This document shows positions 50,732-58,304 of a stretch of DNA of 64,000 nt, piece by piece. The stretch comes from Sphingomonas horti. Lineage in GTDB: Bacteria > Pseudomonadota > Alphaproteobacteria > Sphingomonadales > Sphingomonadaceae. Position 1 is the stretch's first letter; every line of letters begins with the position of its first letter. Both the position numbers and the translations under genes were made by a program. The stretch is taken from the NCBI RefSeq assembly GCF_009753715.1, contig NZ_WQMS01000008.1:133432-197431 (forward strand), written 5' to 3'. Under the pieces are notes generated by a model, which worked only from the letters and a program-made list of their open reading frames with translations, did no database searches and was not told the DNA's origin.

Positions 50732-52042
50732 TCAGGCGGCGACGCCGACGTCGAGAAATGCCGGGATCGGGCCGTTCCAGCCCTCGTCGGGCGTCTCCGG
50801 AGGGGAGGCGCGACGCTCCGGCTGGCGCGGCCGGTCGTCGCGCTGCTCGCGCCGCGGCCGCTCGGGCCGCTTCTTGCGCTCGGGACGTTCGGCTCTCTCG
50901 GTTTCATCGACCTTCGGCGCGCTCGCCTTTTGCACAGCGATCCGCTCGATCGTCTGGCCCGTCAGCTTCTCTATATTGGCGACCGCTTCGGCGTCCTCGC
51001 TGGTGACCAGCGTCAACGCCTTGCCGGTCGCGCCGGCACGGCCGGTGCGGCCGATGCGGTGGACATAATCGTCGGGGTGCCAGGGCACGTCGTAGTTGAA
51101 GACGTGGCTCACGCCCTTGATGTCCAGCCCGCGCGCAGCGACATCGGATGCGGTCAGGATGTTGATCTCGCCCGACTTGAACCGGTCGAGTTCGCGCAGC
51201 CGCTCCGGTTGCTCCATGTCGCCGTGGATCTGGCCGACGGCGAATCCCGCGCGCTTCAGGCTGGTCGCCAGATCGCGGACCGTGGTCTTCCGGTTGGCGA
51301 AGATGATCGCGGTAGAAACATCGTCGGCCTGAAGCAGCTTGCGCAGCGTGTCGCGCTTGTCCCGCGATGACGTTTCAACCAAGCGCTGCTCGATCAGCAG
51401 GTTTGCGCTGGCGGGCCGTGCGACCTCGACCGATTTGGGCTCGGTCAGAAATTTGTCCGCGAGCTTCTTGATCGGCGCCGGCATCGTCGCCGAGAACAGC
51501 AGCGTCTGCCGCTTCTTGGGCAGCTTGGTGCAGATTTCCTCGATGTCAGGGATGAAACCCATGTCGAGCATGCGGTCGGCTTCGTCGATCACCAGCAGCT
51601 CGCAGCCGGTCAGCAGGATATTGCCGCGGCCGAACAGGTCCATCAGTCGCCCCGGCGTCGCGATCAGCACGTCCACGCCCTTTTCGAGCGCCTTCACCTG
51701 GTCGCCCATCGAGACGCCGCCGATCAGCAGCGCCATCGAAAGCTTGTGATACTTGCCGTATTTGTCGAAATTCTCAGCAACCTGCGCCGCGAGCTCGCGG
51801 GTAGGCTCAAGGATCAGCGAGCGTGGCATGCGCGCGCGGCTGCGGCCATGGGCGAGGATGTCGATCATCGGCAGCACGAAGCTGGCCGTCTTGCCGGTGC
51901 CGGTCTGGGCGATGCCGATCAAATCGCGGCCCATCAGCACCGACGGGATCGCCTGGCGCTGGATCGGGGTCGGCTCCGTATATCCGGAATCGCTGACGGC
52001 TTTCAAAAGCTCGTCGGAAAGGCCGAGATCGGCAAAGCTCAT
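50732..52042 (-). CDS. DEAD-box RNA helicase (RhlE-like)
   Basis: A 436-residue RNA helicase. Visible motifs: Q motif EPTPIQRQAIP, motif I AQTGTGKT, motif Ia PTRELAAQ, motif II DEAD, motif III SAT, motif V ARGLDIKG and motif VI HRIGRTGRAG. The C-terminal 80 residues are arginine/proline rich (RPERKKRPERPRREQRDDRP region) as in RhlE-type enzymes, probably an RNA-binding tail. ATG 52042 has AGGA just upstream. Confidence 0.95.
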   Translation of the reverse strand: MSFADLGLSDELLKAVSDSGYTEPTPIQRQAIPSVLMGRDLIGIAQTGTGKTASFVLPMIDILAHGRSRARMPRSLILEPTRELAAQVAENFDKYGKYHKLSMALLIGGVSMGDQVKALEKGVDVLIATPGRLMDLFGRGNILLTGCELLVIDEADRMLDMGFIPDIEEICTKLPKKRQTLLFSATMPAPIKKLADKFLTEPKSVEVARPASANLLIEQRLVETSSRDKRDTLRKLLQADDVSTAIIFANRKTTVRDLATSLKRAGFAVGQIHGDMEQPERLRELDRFKSGEINILTASDVAARGLDIKGVSHVFNYDVPWHPDDYVHRIGRTGRAGATGKALTLVTSEDAEAVANIEKLTGQTIERIAVQKASAPKVDETERAERPERKKRPERPRREQRDDRPRQPERRASPPETPDEGWNGPIPAFLDVGVAA

Positions 52043-52130
52043 CGAAATCCTGAAGAAATGGGGCGGCGACAAGCCGCTGCGCCCAAGGGGCGCGCTTGAT
52101 GGAAGCGCCGCCCAAAGTCAAGGAGCCGCG

Positions 52131-52553
52131 CTATTTCTTCCCCAGCGGCACCAGCCTGCGGAAGCGTTCGATCTCGCACGAGCCGCCCGATCGGACGCGG
52201 ATCGAATCGCGATCCGCGCAGACCTGCCCGTCCAGTCCCTGGCGGATGTAGAAGCCCGAATAATAGTCGAGGGGCGGGCAGTCCTCGGCAAGCTTTGCCC
52301 GCACGCGCTTGCCGCCCCTCAGCAGCAGGTCGACTCCATAATTCGAGATCTGGGCACCAGCGAGATCGCTGGCGGGGATGCATTTCGGACCGTCCTTTTC
52401 CTTGTAGCGGACCGGATCGGCGGGCGGGCGGATGCGCGACGGCACGCGGATGATCAGCTGCTGCCGGATCGTCAGCTGCGCCAGCACGACCGGGCCGCCG
52501 CCGCTGCCAGCCAGCAGCAGCGCGACAACCATTCCGATCGTCACCGCAGGCAC
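52131..52553 (-). CDS. Hypothetical exported protein
   Basis: About 140 residues with an N-terminal hydrophobic signal or anchor (TIGMVVALLLAGSGGGPVV) and a small domain with several cysteines (PKCIPASDL, AEDCPPLDYYSGFYI, GQVCADRDSIRVRSGGSCEI). GTG at 52553 is proposed; ATG at 52532 is an alternative. It is divergent from the FAD oxidoreductase gene, 39 bp away. The regular cysteines suggest a disulfide-bonded periplasmic protein; no family is recognised. Confidence 0.6.
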   Translation of the reverse strand: MPAVTIGMVVALLLAGSGGGPVVLAQLTIRQQLIIRVPSRIRPPADPVRYKEKDGPKCIPASDLAGAQISNYGVDLLLRGGKRVRAKLAEDCPPLDYYSGFYIRQGLDGQVCADRDSIRVRSGGSCEIERFRRLVPLGKK

Positions 52554-52592
52554 CCCATCATTCGCGCATGGGGGGCGGAGATTGAACGCGCC

Positions 52593-54065
52593 ATGAATTC
52601 CCTTCTGTCGTTCAAGCCCTATAACGGCATTGTGACGAAAGGCGATTTCCTGAATGCGCTCGGTTCGGCGCTGGGCCCGAAGGGCCTCACCAGCGATCCC
52701 GATGCCATGGCTCCCTGGCTGACCGACTGGCGCGGCCGCTATCACGGCGCGGCGGTCGCAATGGCGATGCCGGCCGCCACGGCAGAGGTCGCCGCGGTTC
52801 TCCGCATCTGTTCCGACCACCGCGTGCCGATCGTCCCGCAGGGCGGCAATACCTCGATGGTGGGCGGGGCGGTGCCGGACGGGACGGGGACCGCCCTGGT
52901 CCTGTCGCTTCGCCGGATGAACAGGGTGCGCCGCCTCGATGCGGCCGCCGGCCTCGCCACCGTGGAAGCCGGCGTGATTCTCTCCGAGCTGCACGACATC
53001 GCTCGCGGCGAGCATATGCGCTTTCCGCTGTCGCTGGGGGCGAAGGGTTCGGCGACAATCGGCGGCCTGTGCTCCACCAACGCGGGCGGAACCCAGGTGC
53101 TGCGCTTCGGTACGATGCGGTCGCTCGTGCTTGGCCTGGAAGCGGTGTTGCCCGACGGGTCGGTGCTGGACAGCCTCGCGCCGCTGAAGAAGGACAATCG
53201 CGGCCCCGATCTCAAGCAATTGCTGATCGGGGCGGAGGGGACGCTGGGCGTCATCACCGCGGCGACGCTGCACCTTGTGCCGGAACCGCCGGAGACGGCG
53301 ACGGCCTGGGTCGGCCTGGACTCGCCGCAGACCGCGCTCTCGCTGCTCCGCCGGCTCGAACGCCTGCCTTTCGCCGTGGAAAGCTTCGAGCTGATCCCGG
53401 CCGACTCGCTGGAGCTGGTGCTGCGGCACATCCCCGGCACGCGGCCCCCGCTCGAATCCGCGTCCCCCTGGAACGCATTGATCGAAGCGACCGGTGAGCG
53501 GGATGTCCGCGAGCAACTCGAATCGGCGCTCGCCGACGCCCTCGACCGCGGCCTGGCGAGCGACGGCGTGCTCGCCGCGAACCAGGCCCAGGCCATGGCC
53601 TTCTGGCGCATCCGCGAGTCGATCTCGGAAGCGGAGCGCGCGAGCGGGCCCGCCGTGCAGCACGACATTTCGGTGCCGGTCTCGGCCATGCCCGACTTCA
53701 TGACGTCGGCGGCGGCAGAGGTGGAGCGCGCGTTCCCCGGCACCAGCGCCACGGCGTTCGGGCATCTGGGCGACGGCAATGTCCATTTCCACGTCCGGGC
53801 GCCCGCCGATGTCGATCCCGAGCGATGGATCACCCAGGCGGCCAAGCCGATCAGCGATTTCGTCTATGATCGCGTCATCGCTGCCGCCGGCTCGATCTCG
53901 GCCGAACATGGGATCGGGCAGATGAAGCTGGACACGTTCCAGCGCGTGACCGATCCCGCCCGGCTGCGTGCCCTCAACGCGCTGAAGGCTGCCTTCGACC
54001 CCCTCGGCATCATGAATCCTGGCAAGCTCGTCCCGAGCCTTGCGTCGGACGCACGCGCGCCATAG
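52593..54065 (+). CDS. FAD-binding oxidoreductase (D-2-hydroxyacid dehydrogenase type)
   Basis: A 490-residue flavoenzyme of the FAD_binding_4/FAD-oxidase C family, which includes D-lactate, glycolate and D-2-hydroxyglutarate dehydrogenases. The FAD motif is VPQGGNTSMVGGAVPDG, with GTMRSLVLGLEAVLPDG and LLIGAEGTLGVITAATL. The C-terminal domain has FGHLGDGNVHFHV and ISAEHGIGQMK, with metal-binding histidines. The acid oxidised is unknown. ATG 52593 is used; GTG 52632 is possible. Confidence 0.9.
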   Translation: MNSLLSFKPYNGIVTKGDFLNALGSALGPKGLTSDPDAMAPWLTDWRGRYHGAAVAMAMPAATAEVAAVLRICSDHRVPIVPQGGNTSMVGGAVPDGTGTALVLSLRRMNRVRRLDAAAGLATVEAGVILSELHDIARGEHMRFPLSLGAKGSATIGGLCSTNAGGTQVLRFGTMRSLVLGLEAVLPDGSVLDSLAPLKKDNRGPDLKQLLIGAEGTLGVITAATLHLVPEPPETATAWVGLDSPQTALSLLRRLERLPFAVESFELIPADSLELVLRHIPGTRPPLESASPWNALIEATGERDVREQLESALADALDRGLASDGVLAANQAQAMAFWRIRESISEAERASGPAVQHDISVPVSAMPDFMTSAAAEVERAFPGTSATAFGHLGDGNVHFHVRAPADVDPERWITQAAKPISDFVYDRVIAAAGSISAEHGIGQMKLDTFQRVTDPARLRALNALKAAFDPLGIMNPGKLVPSLASDARAP

Positions 54066-54113
54066 GACGCGCTGCAATCGGGCGTCCGCCCTCATCAATC
54101 TTCGGAGTAATTC

Positions 54114-54887
54114 ATGGCGAGCGCGCCCCAGCCGACCGGACTTCCCATCCTCTACAAGGATCTCGTCCCGCTTTCGTCCGATCAGCACGCGGATTGGGGA
54201 ACCAAGTCGCTCGACGGGCTGCATTTCCTCAAGGGACAGCACGCCGTGCCGATCGTCATCGACGAATTCGTGCAGGTGCAGCGCAGCTTTCCGATCATTT
54301 TCGCGGATGCGGACTATCCGGTGCCGCTGGCGCTGATGGGCCTGAACGAAGGCGTCAACGTGTTCCTCGACGCCGACGACCGCTTTTCGCAGCCGCTCTA
54401 CGTGCCGGCCTATATCCGCCGTTATCCATTCATGCTCGCCCAGCTGGGGCAGAATCCGCAGGAATTGTCGCTGTGCTTCGATCCCACATCGGGCGCGGTC
54501 GGGCCGGACGGCGAGGCGGTGAAGCTGTTCGAGAACGGGCAGCCCAGCCAGGGCACCAAGGACATTCTGAGCTTCTGCGAGCAATTCGAGCAGGGCGCGC
54601 AGCGCACCGGGGCCTTCATCAAGGAACTGCAGGACCTCGACCTGCTGATGGACGGCGAAGTCTCGATCCAGCCTGAAGGCGCGACCCAGCCGCACATCTA
54701 TCGCGGCTTCAAGATGGTGAACGAGGAAAAGCTGCGCGACCTGCGCGGCGATCAGCTGCGCAAGATGATGCAGAGCGGGATGCTGACACTGATCATGGCG
54801 CACCTGTTCTCGCTCGACCTGATGCGCGAGATCTACGGGCGGCAGGCGGCGCAGGGCAAGCTGCCGCCGGTCGGCGTACCCGCTTGA
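54114..54887 (+). CDS. SapC family protein
   Basis: A 257-residue protein with the SapC pattern: HFLKGQHAVPIVIDEFVQVQ, RSFPIIFADADYPVPLALMG, AYIRRYPFMLAQLGQNP and LDLLMDGEVSI. SapC proteins occur near S-layer, TonB receptor or sugar-metabolism genes in sphingomonads and Caulobacter, but their role is not settled. The next gene overlaps its stop (TTGA). Confidence 0.88.
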   Translation: MASAPQPTGLPILYKDLVPLSSDQHADWGTKSLDGLHFLKGQHAVPIVIDEFVQVQRSFPIIFADADYPVPLALMGLNEGVNVFLDADDRFSQPLYVPAYIRRYPFMLAQLGQNPQELSLCFDPTSGAVGPDGEAVKLFENGQPSQGTKDILSFCEQFEQGAQRTGAFIKELQDLDLLMDGEVSIQPEGATQPHIYRGFKMVNEEKLRDLRGDQLRKMMQSGMLTLIMAHLFSLDLMREIYGRQAAQGKLPPVGVPA

Positions 54888-55462
54888 CGCGACCGCGGGA
54901 GCCTGGGGCGACGCGTTCGCGCTATTCGGGCGGCGCGATCGCCTTTCACTGGGCGATCGCGCTGCTGATCATCGCAAACATTGCCCTCGCTCTGGTGACG
55001 GACGACTGGCACGGGCCGGCGCGTTCGATCGCGATCCAGATCCACAAGGCGACGGGCCTCACCATCCTGGTGCTGAGCGTCGCGCGGCTGGCGTGGCGGC
55101 TGGCGCACCGCCCGCCGCCCTTTCCGGCCGGCATTCGCCGCTGGGAAGCGGTCGCCGCGCGCGCGGCCCATTGCTCATTTTATGCGCTGATGATCGTGCT
55201 GCCAATGAGCGGCTGGCTGATGGTCTCCGCTTCTGCCAATCGCAAGCCGCTCAGCTGGTACTGGCTGTTCGACCTGCCCTATCTGCCGGTCCAGGGCGAC
55301 AAGGCGATCGGCGGCTTTGCGCACGAGACGCACGAGATACTCGGCTATACGCTGATCGCGCTGGTGGTGCTGCACGTCGCCGCGGCGCTGAAACACCATT
55401 ATGGCGACCGCACGCGGCTGATCGCGCGCATGTGGCCGGGACAGGTTGCCGCAAGCCGTTAG
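54884..55462 (+). CDS. Cytochrome b561 family protein
   Basis: A 192-residue membrane cytochrome with four helices. Heme-ligand type histidines are visible in GAIAFHWAIALLIIANI, QIHKATGLTILVLSVARL, HETHEILGYTLIALVVLHV and the following ALKHH. It passes electrons within the inner membrane, probably from quinol to a small periplasmic acceptor such as superoxide. The TTG start overlaps the SapC stop. Confidence 0.88.
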   Translation: MTRPREPGATRSRYSGGAIAFHWAIALLIIANIALALVTDDWHGPARSIAIQIHKATGLTILVLSVARLAWRLAHRPPPFPAGIRRWEAVAARAAHCSFYALMIVLPMSGWLMVSASANRKPLSWYWLFDLPYLPVQGDKAIGGFAHETHEILGYTLIALVVLHVAAALKHHYGDRTRLIARMWPGQVAASR

Positions 55463-55586
55463 ATTCCTGCGGCGAATGGCTTGAAAGCTCTGCCCGCATT
55501 CCTAAATTTGCAAGTGACGCCCGGGAGTTCCCCCCTTTCTCCCCGGCGTTATCACGCCTTCGGGCGTGTTCCTCCCTGAACCTTGG

Positions 55587-55617
55587 CCGCTCCGTGCACC
55601 GCACGGGGCGGTCTTTT
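55587..55617 (+). terminator. Rho-independent terminator after the cytochrome b561 gene
   Basis: CCGCTCCGTGC and GCACGGGGCGG form an 11-bp stem (one G-T) with the loop ACC, followed by TCTTTT. It overlaps the end of the convergent amidohydrolase gene and may serve both directions. Confidence 0.8.
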
Positions 55618-56468
55618 CATTCCGCCGCCAGCGGAAGCGCCCGTTCGGCCGCCGCGGCGCGCAGGTCCGCCACCACGGCGGCGAGGAACCTGCGGCAGAG
55701 CGTGCGGCCCTCCGGGTCGCAGCCGTCCAGTGACTGATCCAGGTACAGCGAACGATCGAGCTCCAGCTGCACCGCATGCATCCCGCTGGCGGGCTTGCCG
55801 TGCCGCTCGACGATATAGCCGCCGGCATAGGGGCTGTTTTCGCGCCATTCGAGGCGGAAGCGGGCGCAGGTGCCCGCGATCGTCGACGCCACCCACGCCG
55901 CAGCGCTGTGCCCGAACCGGTTGCCGATCACGACGCGGGCCGTGCCGCTCCCCTGGTTCTGCAGCGGCGGCATCGAGTGAAGGTCCAGCAGCACCGCGAT
56001 GCCGTGAAGCGCCGCGGTCTCGCGCAGCAACTCGGCCAGCAGGCCATGATAGGGGCGGTGCAAGTCGGAGAGGCGCGCCTGCACGTCCGCGAGCGACAGG
56101 CGCCCGCGCCAGATTTCGCCGATTCCGGCCAGCCGCCGCGGGATCAGCCCAAGGCCGCTCCGCACTTTCGGCGTCAGCATCAGCTGCGATGCGACGACGC
56201 CGTCGACCAGCCCGGGGTCGATCTCCGCCTCATGACGGTTGATGTCGATCCAGGCCCGGGGCAGCCGCGCGATCAGCGTCGGCGCGTCGACGCCGGCCGC
56301 AAGCTCGTCGACCAGCCTGTCCTCCAGCGCGACCAGCCGTTCGACGGGCGGGCGGAGCATCGCGCGGTGCGCTGCACGATAGTCGCGGCCGGCGTGCGGC
56401 ACGGATACGACGACCGGCCCGCCGCGGGCGCGGCCGATCAGGTCGAAGGGGGGACTCGCGCAATCCAT
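55617..56468 (-). CDS. N-formylglutamate amidohydrolase family protein
   Basis: A 283-residue zinc hydrolase of the N-formylglutamate amidohydrolase family. Visible motifs: VVVSVPHAGRDY, ALEDRLVDEL, WIDINRHEAEIDP, LLDLHSMPPLQ and ENSPYAGGYIVERHG. It may release glutamate from N-formylglutamate in histidine degradation, or act on related N-formyl compounds. No histidine-utilisation genes are nearby. Confidence 0.88.
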   Translation of the reverse strand: MDCASPPFDLIGRARGGPVVVSVPHAGRDYRAAHRAMLRPPVERLVALEDRLVDELAAGVDAPTLIARLPRAWIDINRHEAEIDPGLVDGVVASQLMLTPKVRSGLGLIPRRLAGIGEIWRGRLSLADVQARLSDLHRPYHGLLAELLRETAALHGIAVLLDLHSMPPLQNQGSGTARVVIGNRFGHSAAAWVASTIAGTCARFRLEWRENSPYAGGYIVERHGKPASGMHAVQLELDRSLYLDQSLDGCDPEGRTLCRRFLAAVVADLRAAAAERALPLAAE

Positions 56469-56605
56469 CCACAGTTTTGGTACGGGAGGGGAGGAGGCGC
56501 GGCAACCGTTCGCCGCGCCGCCTAGAAATAATTAATGATAGCGGGCATAAATTGGCGGCGCAGACCGCTTCTCGTGCGTTGGGAAGTGGCGCGATGAGGC
56601 TGTCG

Positions 56606-56983
56606 ATGATCCGAATCCTGCTCGCTGAAGATGACCAGGCGATGCGCGTCTATCTGGAGCGGGCGCTTGAGCGGGCCGGCTATTCGGTAACGGCCGTCGA
56701 TCGCGGCACGGCGGCGTTGCCGCTGATCGAGCAGGAGCGGTTCGACCTGCTGCTGACCGACATCGTCATGCCGGAGATGGACGGGATCGAGCTCGCCCAG
56801 CGCGCCGGCGCGATCGCCCCGGACATGCGGGTCATGTTCATCACCGGCTTCGCCGCGGTGACGCTGAAGGCGGGCAAGGCAGTGCCACAGGCGAAAGTCC
56901 TCTCCAAGCCGTTCCACCTGCGCGACCTGGTGCTGGAGGTCGACCGGCTTTTCGATATCGGCAGCGCGAGCGGCCTCAACTGA
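56606..56983 (+). CDS. cpdR: CpdR-type single-domain response regulator
   Basis: A 125-residue receiver with no output domain, starting MIRILLAEDDQAMRVYLERA. The phosphorylation site is D52 in LLTDIVMPEMDG, with acidic D9/D10 and K101 in VLSKPFHL. In Caulobacter CpdR controls ClpXP placement and degradation of CtrA. ATG at 56606 is preferred to 56594 because GAGG lies six bases upstream and the N-terminus then matches CpdR. Confidence 0.9.
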   Translation: MIRILLAEDDQAMRVYLERALERAGYSVTAVDRGTAALPLIEQERFDLLLTDIVMPEMDGIELAQRAGAIAPDMRVMFITGFAAVTLKAGKAVPQAKVLSKPFHLRDLVLEVDRLFDIGSASGLN

Positions 56984-57026
56984 CCCTTGCTAAGGGCGGG
57001 AGGCTTCGCTAGAGGCCCCCCCTCGT

Positions 57027-57101
57027 GGGCGCGTAGCTCAGTGGTAGAGCACTGTGTTGACATCGCAGGGGTCGCAAGTTCAATCCTTGCCGCGCCCACC
57101 A
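57027..57101 (+). tRNA. tRNA-Val(GAC)
   Basis: Normal cloverleaf: acceptor GGGCGCG/CGCGCCC, D arm with AGCTCAGTGGTAGAGC, anticodon stem CTGTG/CGCAG with loop TTGACAT giving anticodon GAC, T arm GCAAGTTCAATCCTTGC, A73 and encoded CCA at 57099-57101. It is followed within 130 bases by an integrase gene. Confidence 0.96.
57074..57101 (+). other. Probable attachment site (attL) at the 3' end of tRNA-Val
   Basis: Tyrosine recombinases next to a tRNA usually integrate into its 3' half and recreate it, leaving a direct repeat at the far end. The second copy would lie beyond this window, so the exact core is unproven. Confidence 0.45.
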
Positions 57102-57222
57102 TTTTCCCCGGGAATAATGGCCCGAAAATCTGAGGCTTAGCTTGGCTCTATGCTCCGGCATGGGGTCAGCAGCTAGGCTCCCGCAACTCGCTGAACACAA
57201 TCCGAACACAGCGAGTTCGCCA

Positions 57223-58239
57223 ATGGCTACAATCACCAAGCGTAAGAACGGGTGGAGCGTCCAGATTAGGCGCAAGGGCTACCCGCAACAGACCCGTACC
57301 TTGCCTACCAAGGCAGAGGCTCAAGCATGGGCGAGGGAACAGGAGGGGCGGATTGACCGCGCCCTCGCTCCCGTCAATCTCCGGCTGTTGAAGGGGACTA
57401 CTCTCCGGGACCTTCTCACTCGGTACCTAGAGGAAGTCACCACCGTGAAGGACAGCGCGTACACCGAAAGGCTCCGCATCAAGAAGCTGATGAGGGAGCA
57501 AGCCTTCTGCGACTTGGCACTAGCGGACCTTACCCCCAAGGTATTTGCTGAATACCGGGCAGCGCGCCTCCTCACCGTCAAGCCGGGAACCGTGCATCGG
57601 GAGCTTGGGCTGATACGCCATGCATTGGAGGTCGCCCGGCGCGAATGGGGCATGGACTTGCCTGCGAACCCGCTGGACAGAGTAAAGCGTCCGAAGCTGG
57701 CCAATGCGCGGGACAGGCGGCTCGCGGAAGGTGAGTACGACCTGCTCAAGACCGCGCTACGCCGGACGCGCAATCCTCTGGTGGCCCAAGTGGTGGAGTT
57801 CGCCATTCATACGGCGATGCGGCGCGGGGAGATACTGGCGCTCCGTTGGGAGCAAGTGAACTGGCATCAGCGCACGGCCTACATCGCGGACAGCAAGACG
57901 GGCGAGCCGCGCACCATTCCCCTCCTCGACGCGGCGATGGCCGTGCTGCGCCCGCTCAGGCCGGAAAAGCCCATCGGCCCTGTGTTCCATTTGACTGTGG
58001 AAGCCTTCAAGCAGGCGTGGGAGCGGGCCAGGAACAGGGCGAGATTAGACGACCTACACTTCCACGATCTGCGCCACGAGGCCATTTCCCGGCTCTGTGA
58101 GATGGGCCTGACCTTGCCTGAGGTCGCGCTGATAAGCGGGCACAAGGACCCCCGGATGCTGTTCCGGTATGTCAATCTGAGGCCAGCCGATTTGGCCAAG
58201 AAGCTAACCGGCAAGGTTTGGCAATCGGTCGCAGCGTAG
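57223..58239 (+). CDS. Tyrosine-type site-specific integrase
   Basis: A 338-residue integrase that inserts and excises the island. The N-terminal arm-binding domain (residues 1-60, ATITKRKNGWSVQIRRKGYP) resembles phage integrases. The catalytic set is visible: R200 in TAMRRGEILALRW, K225 in DSKTGEPR, H281 and R284 in HFHDLRHEAISRL, H307 in LISGHKDP and Y316 in MLFRYVNL. The ATG at 57223 is used. Its closeness to tRNA-Val(GAC) marks the left end of the island. Confidence 0.93.
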   Translation: MATITKRKNGWSVQIRRKGYPQQTRTLPTKAEAQAWAREQEGRIDRALAPVNLRLLKGTTLRDLLTRYLEEVTTVKDSAYTERLRIKKLMREQAFCDLALADLTPKVFAEYRAARLLTVKPGTVHRELGLIRHALEVARREWGMDLPANPLDRVKRPKLANARDRRLAEGEYDLLKTALRRTRNPLVAQVVEFAIHTAMRRGEILALRWEQVNWHQRTAYIADSKTGEPRTIPLLDAAMAVLRPLRPEKPIGPVFHLTVEAFKQAWERARNRARLDDLHFHDLRHEAISRLCEMGLTLPEVALISGHKDPRMLFRYVNLRPADLAKKLTGKVWQSVAA

Positions 58240-58304
58240 CTCTCTCATCTGCTATTCGACCGGTACGACTTATGGGCCAGCCAGACAGCAGCATCTTCAG
58301 AACG

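Noticed and set aside
52131..54803. 890-codon reverse frame over the FAD oxidoreductase and SapC genes
   Set aside because: Antisense to two recognisable genes. Only the last 140 codons, with a hydrophobic start and cysteines, look genuine.
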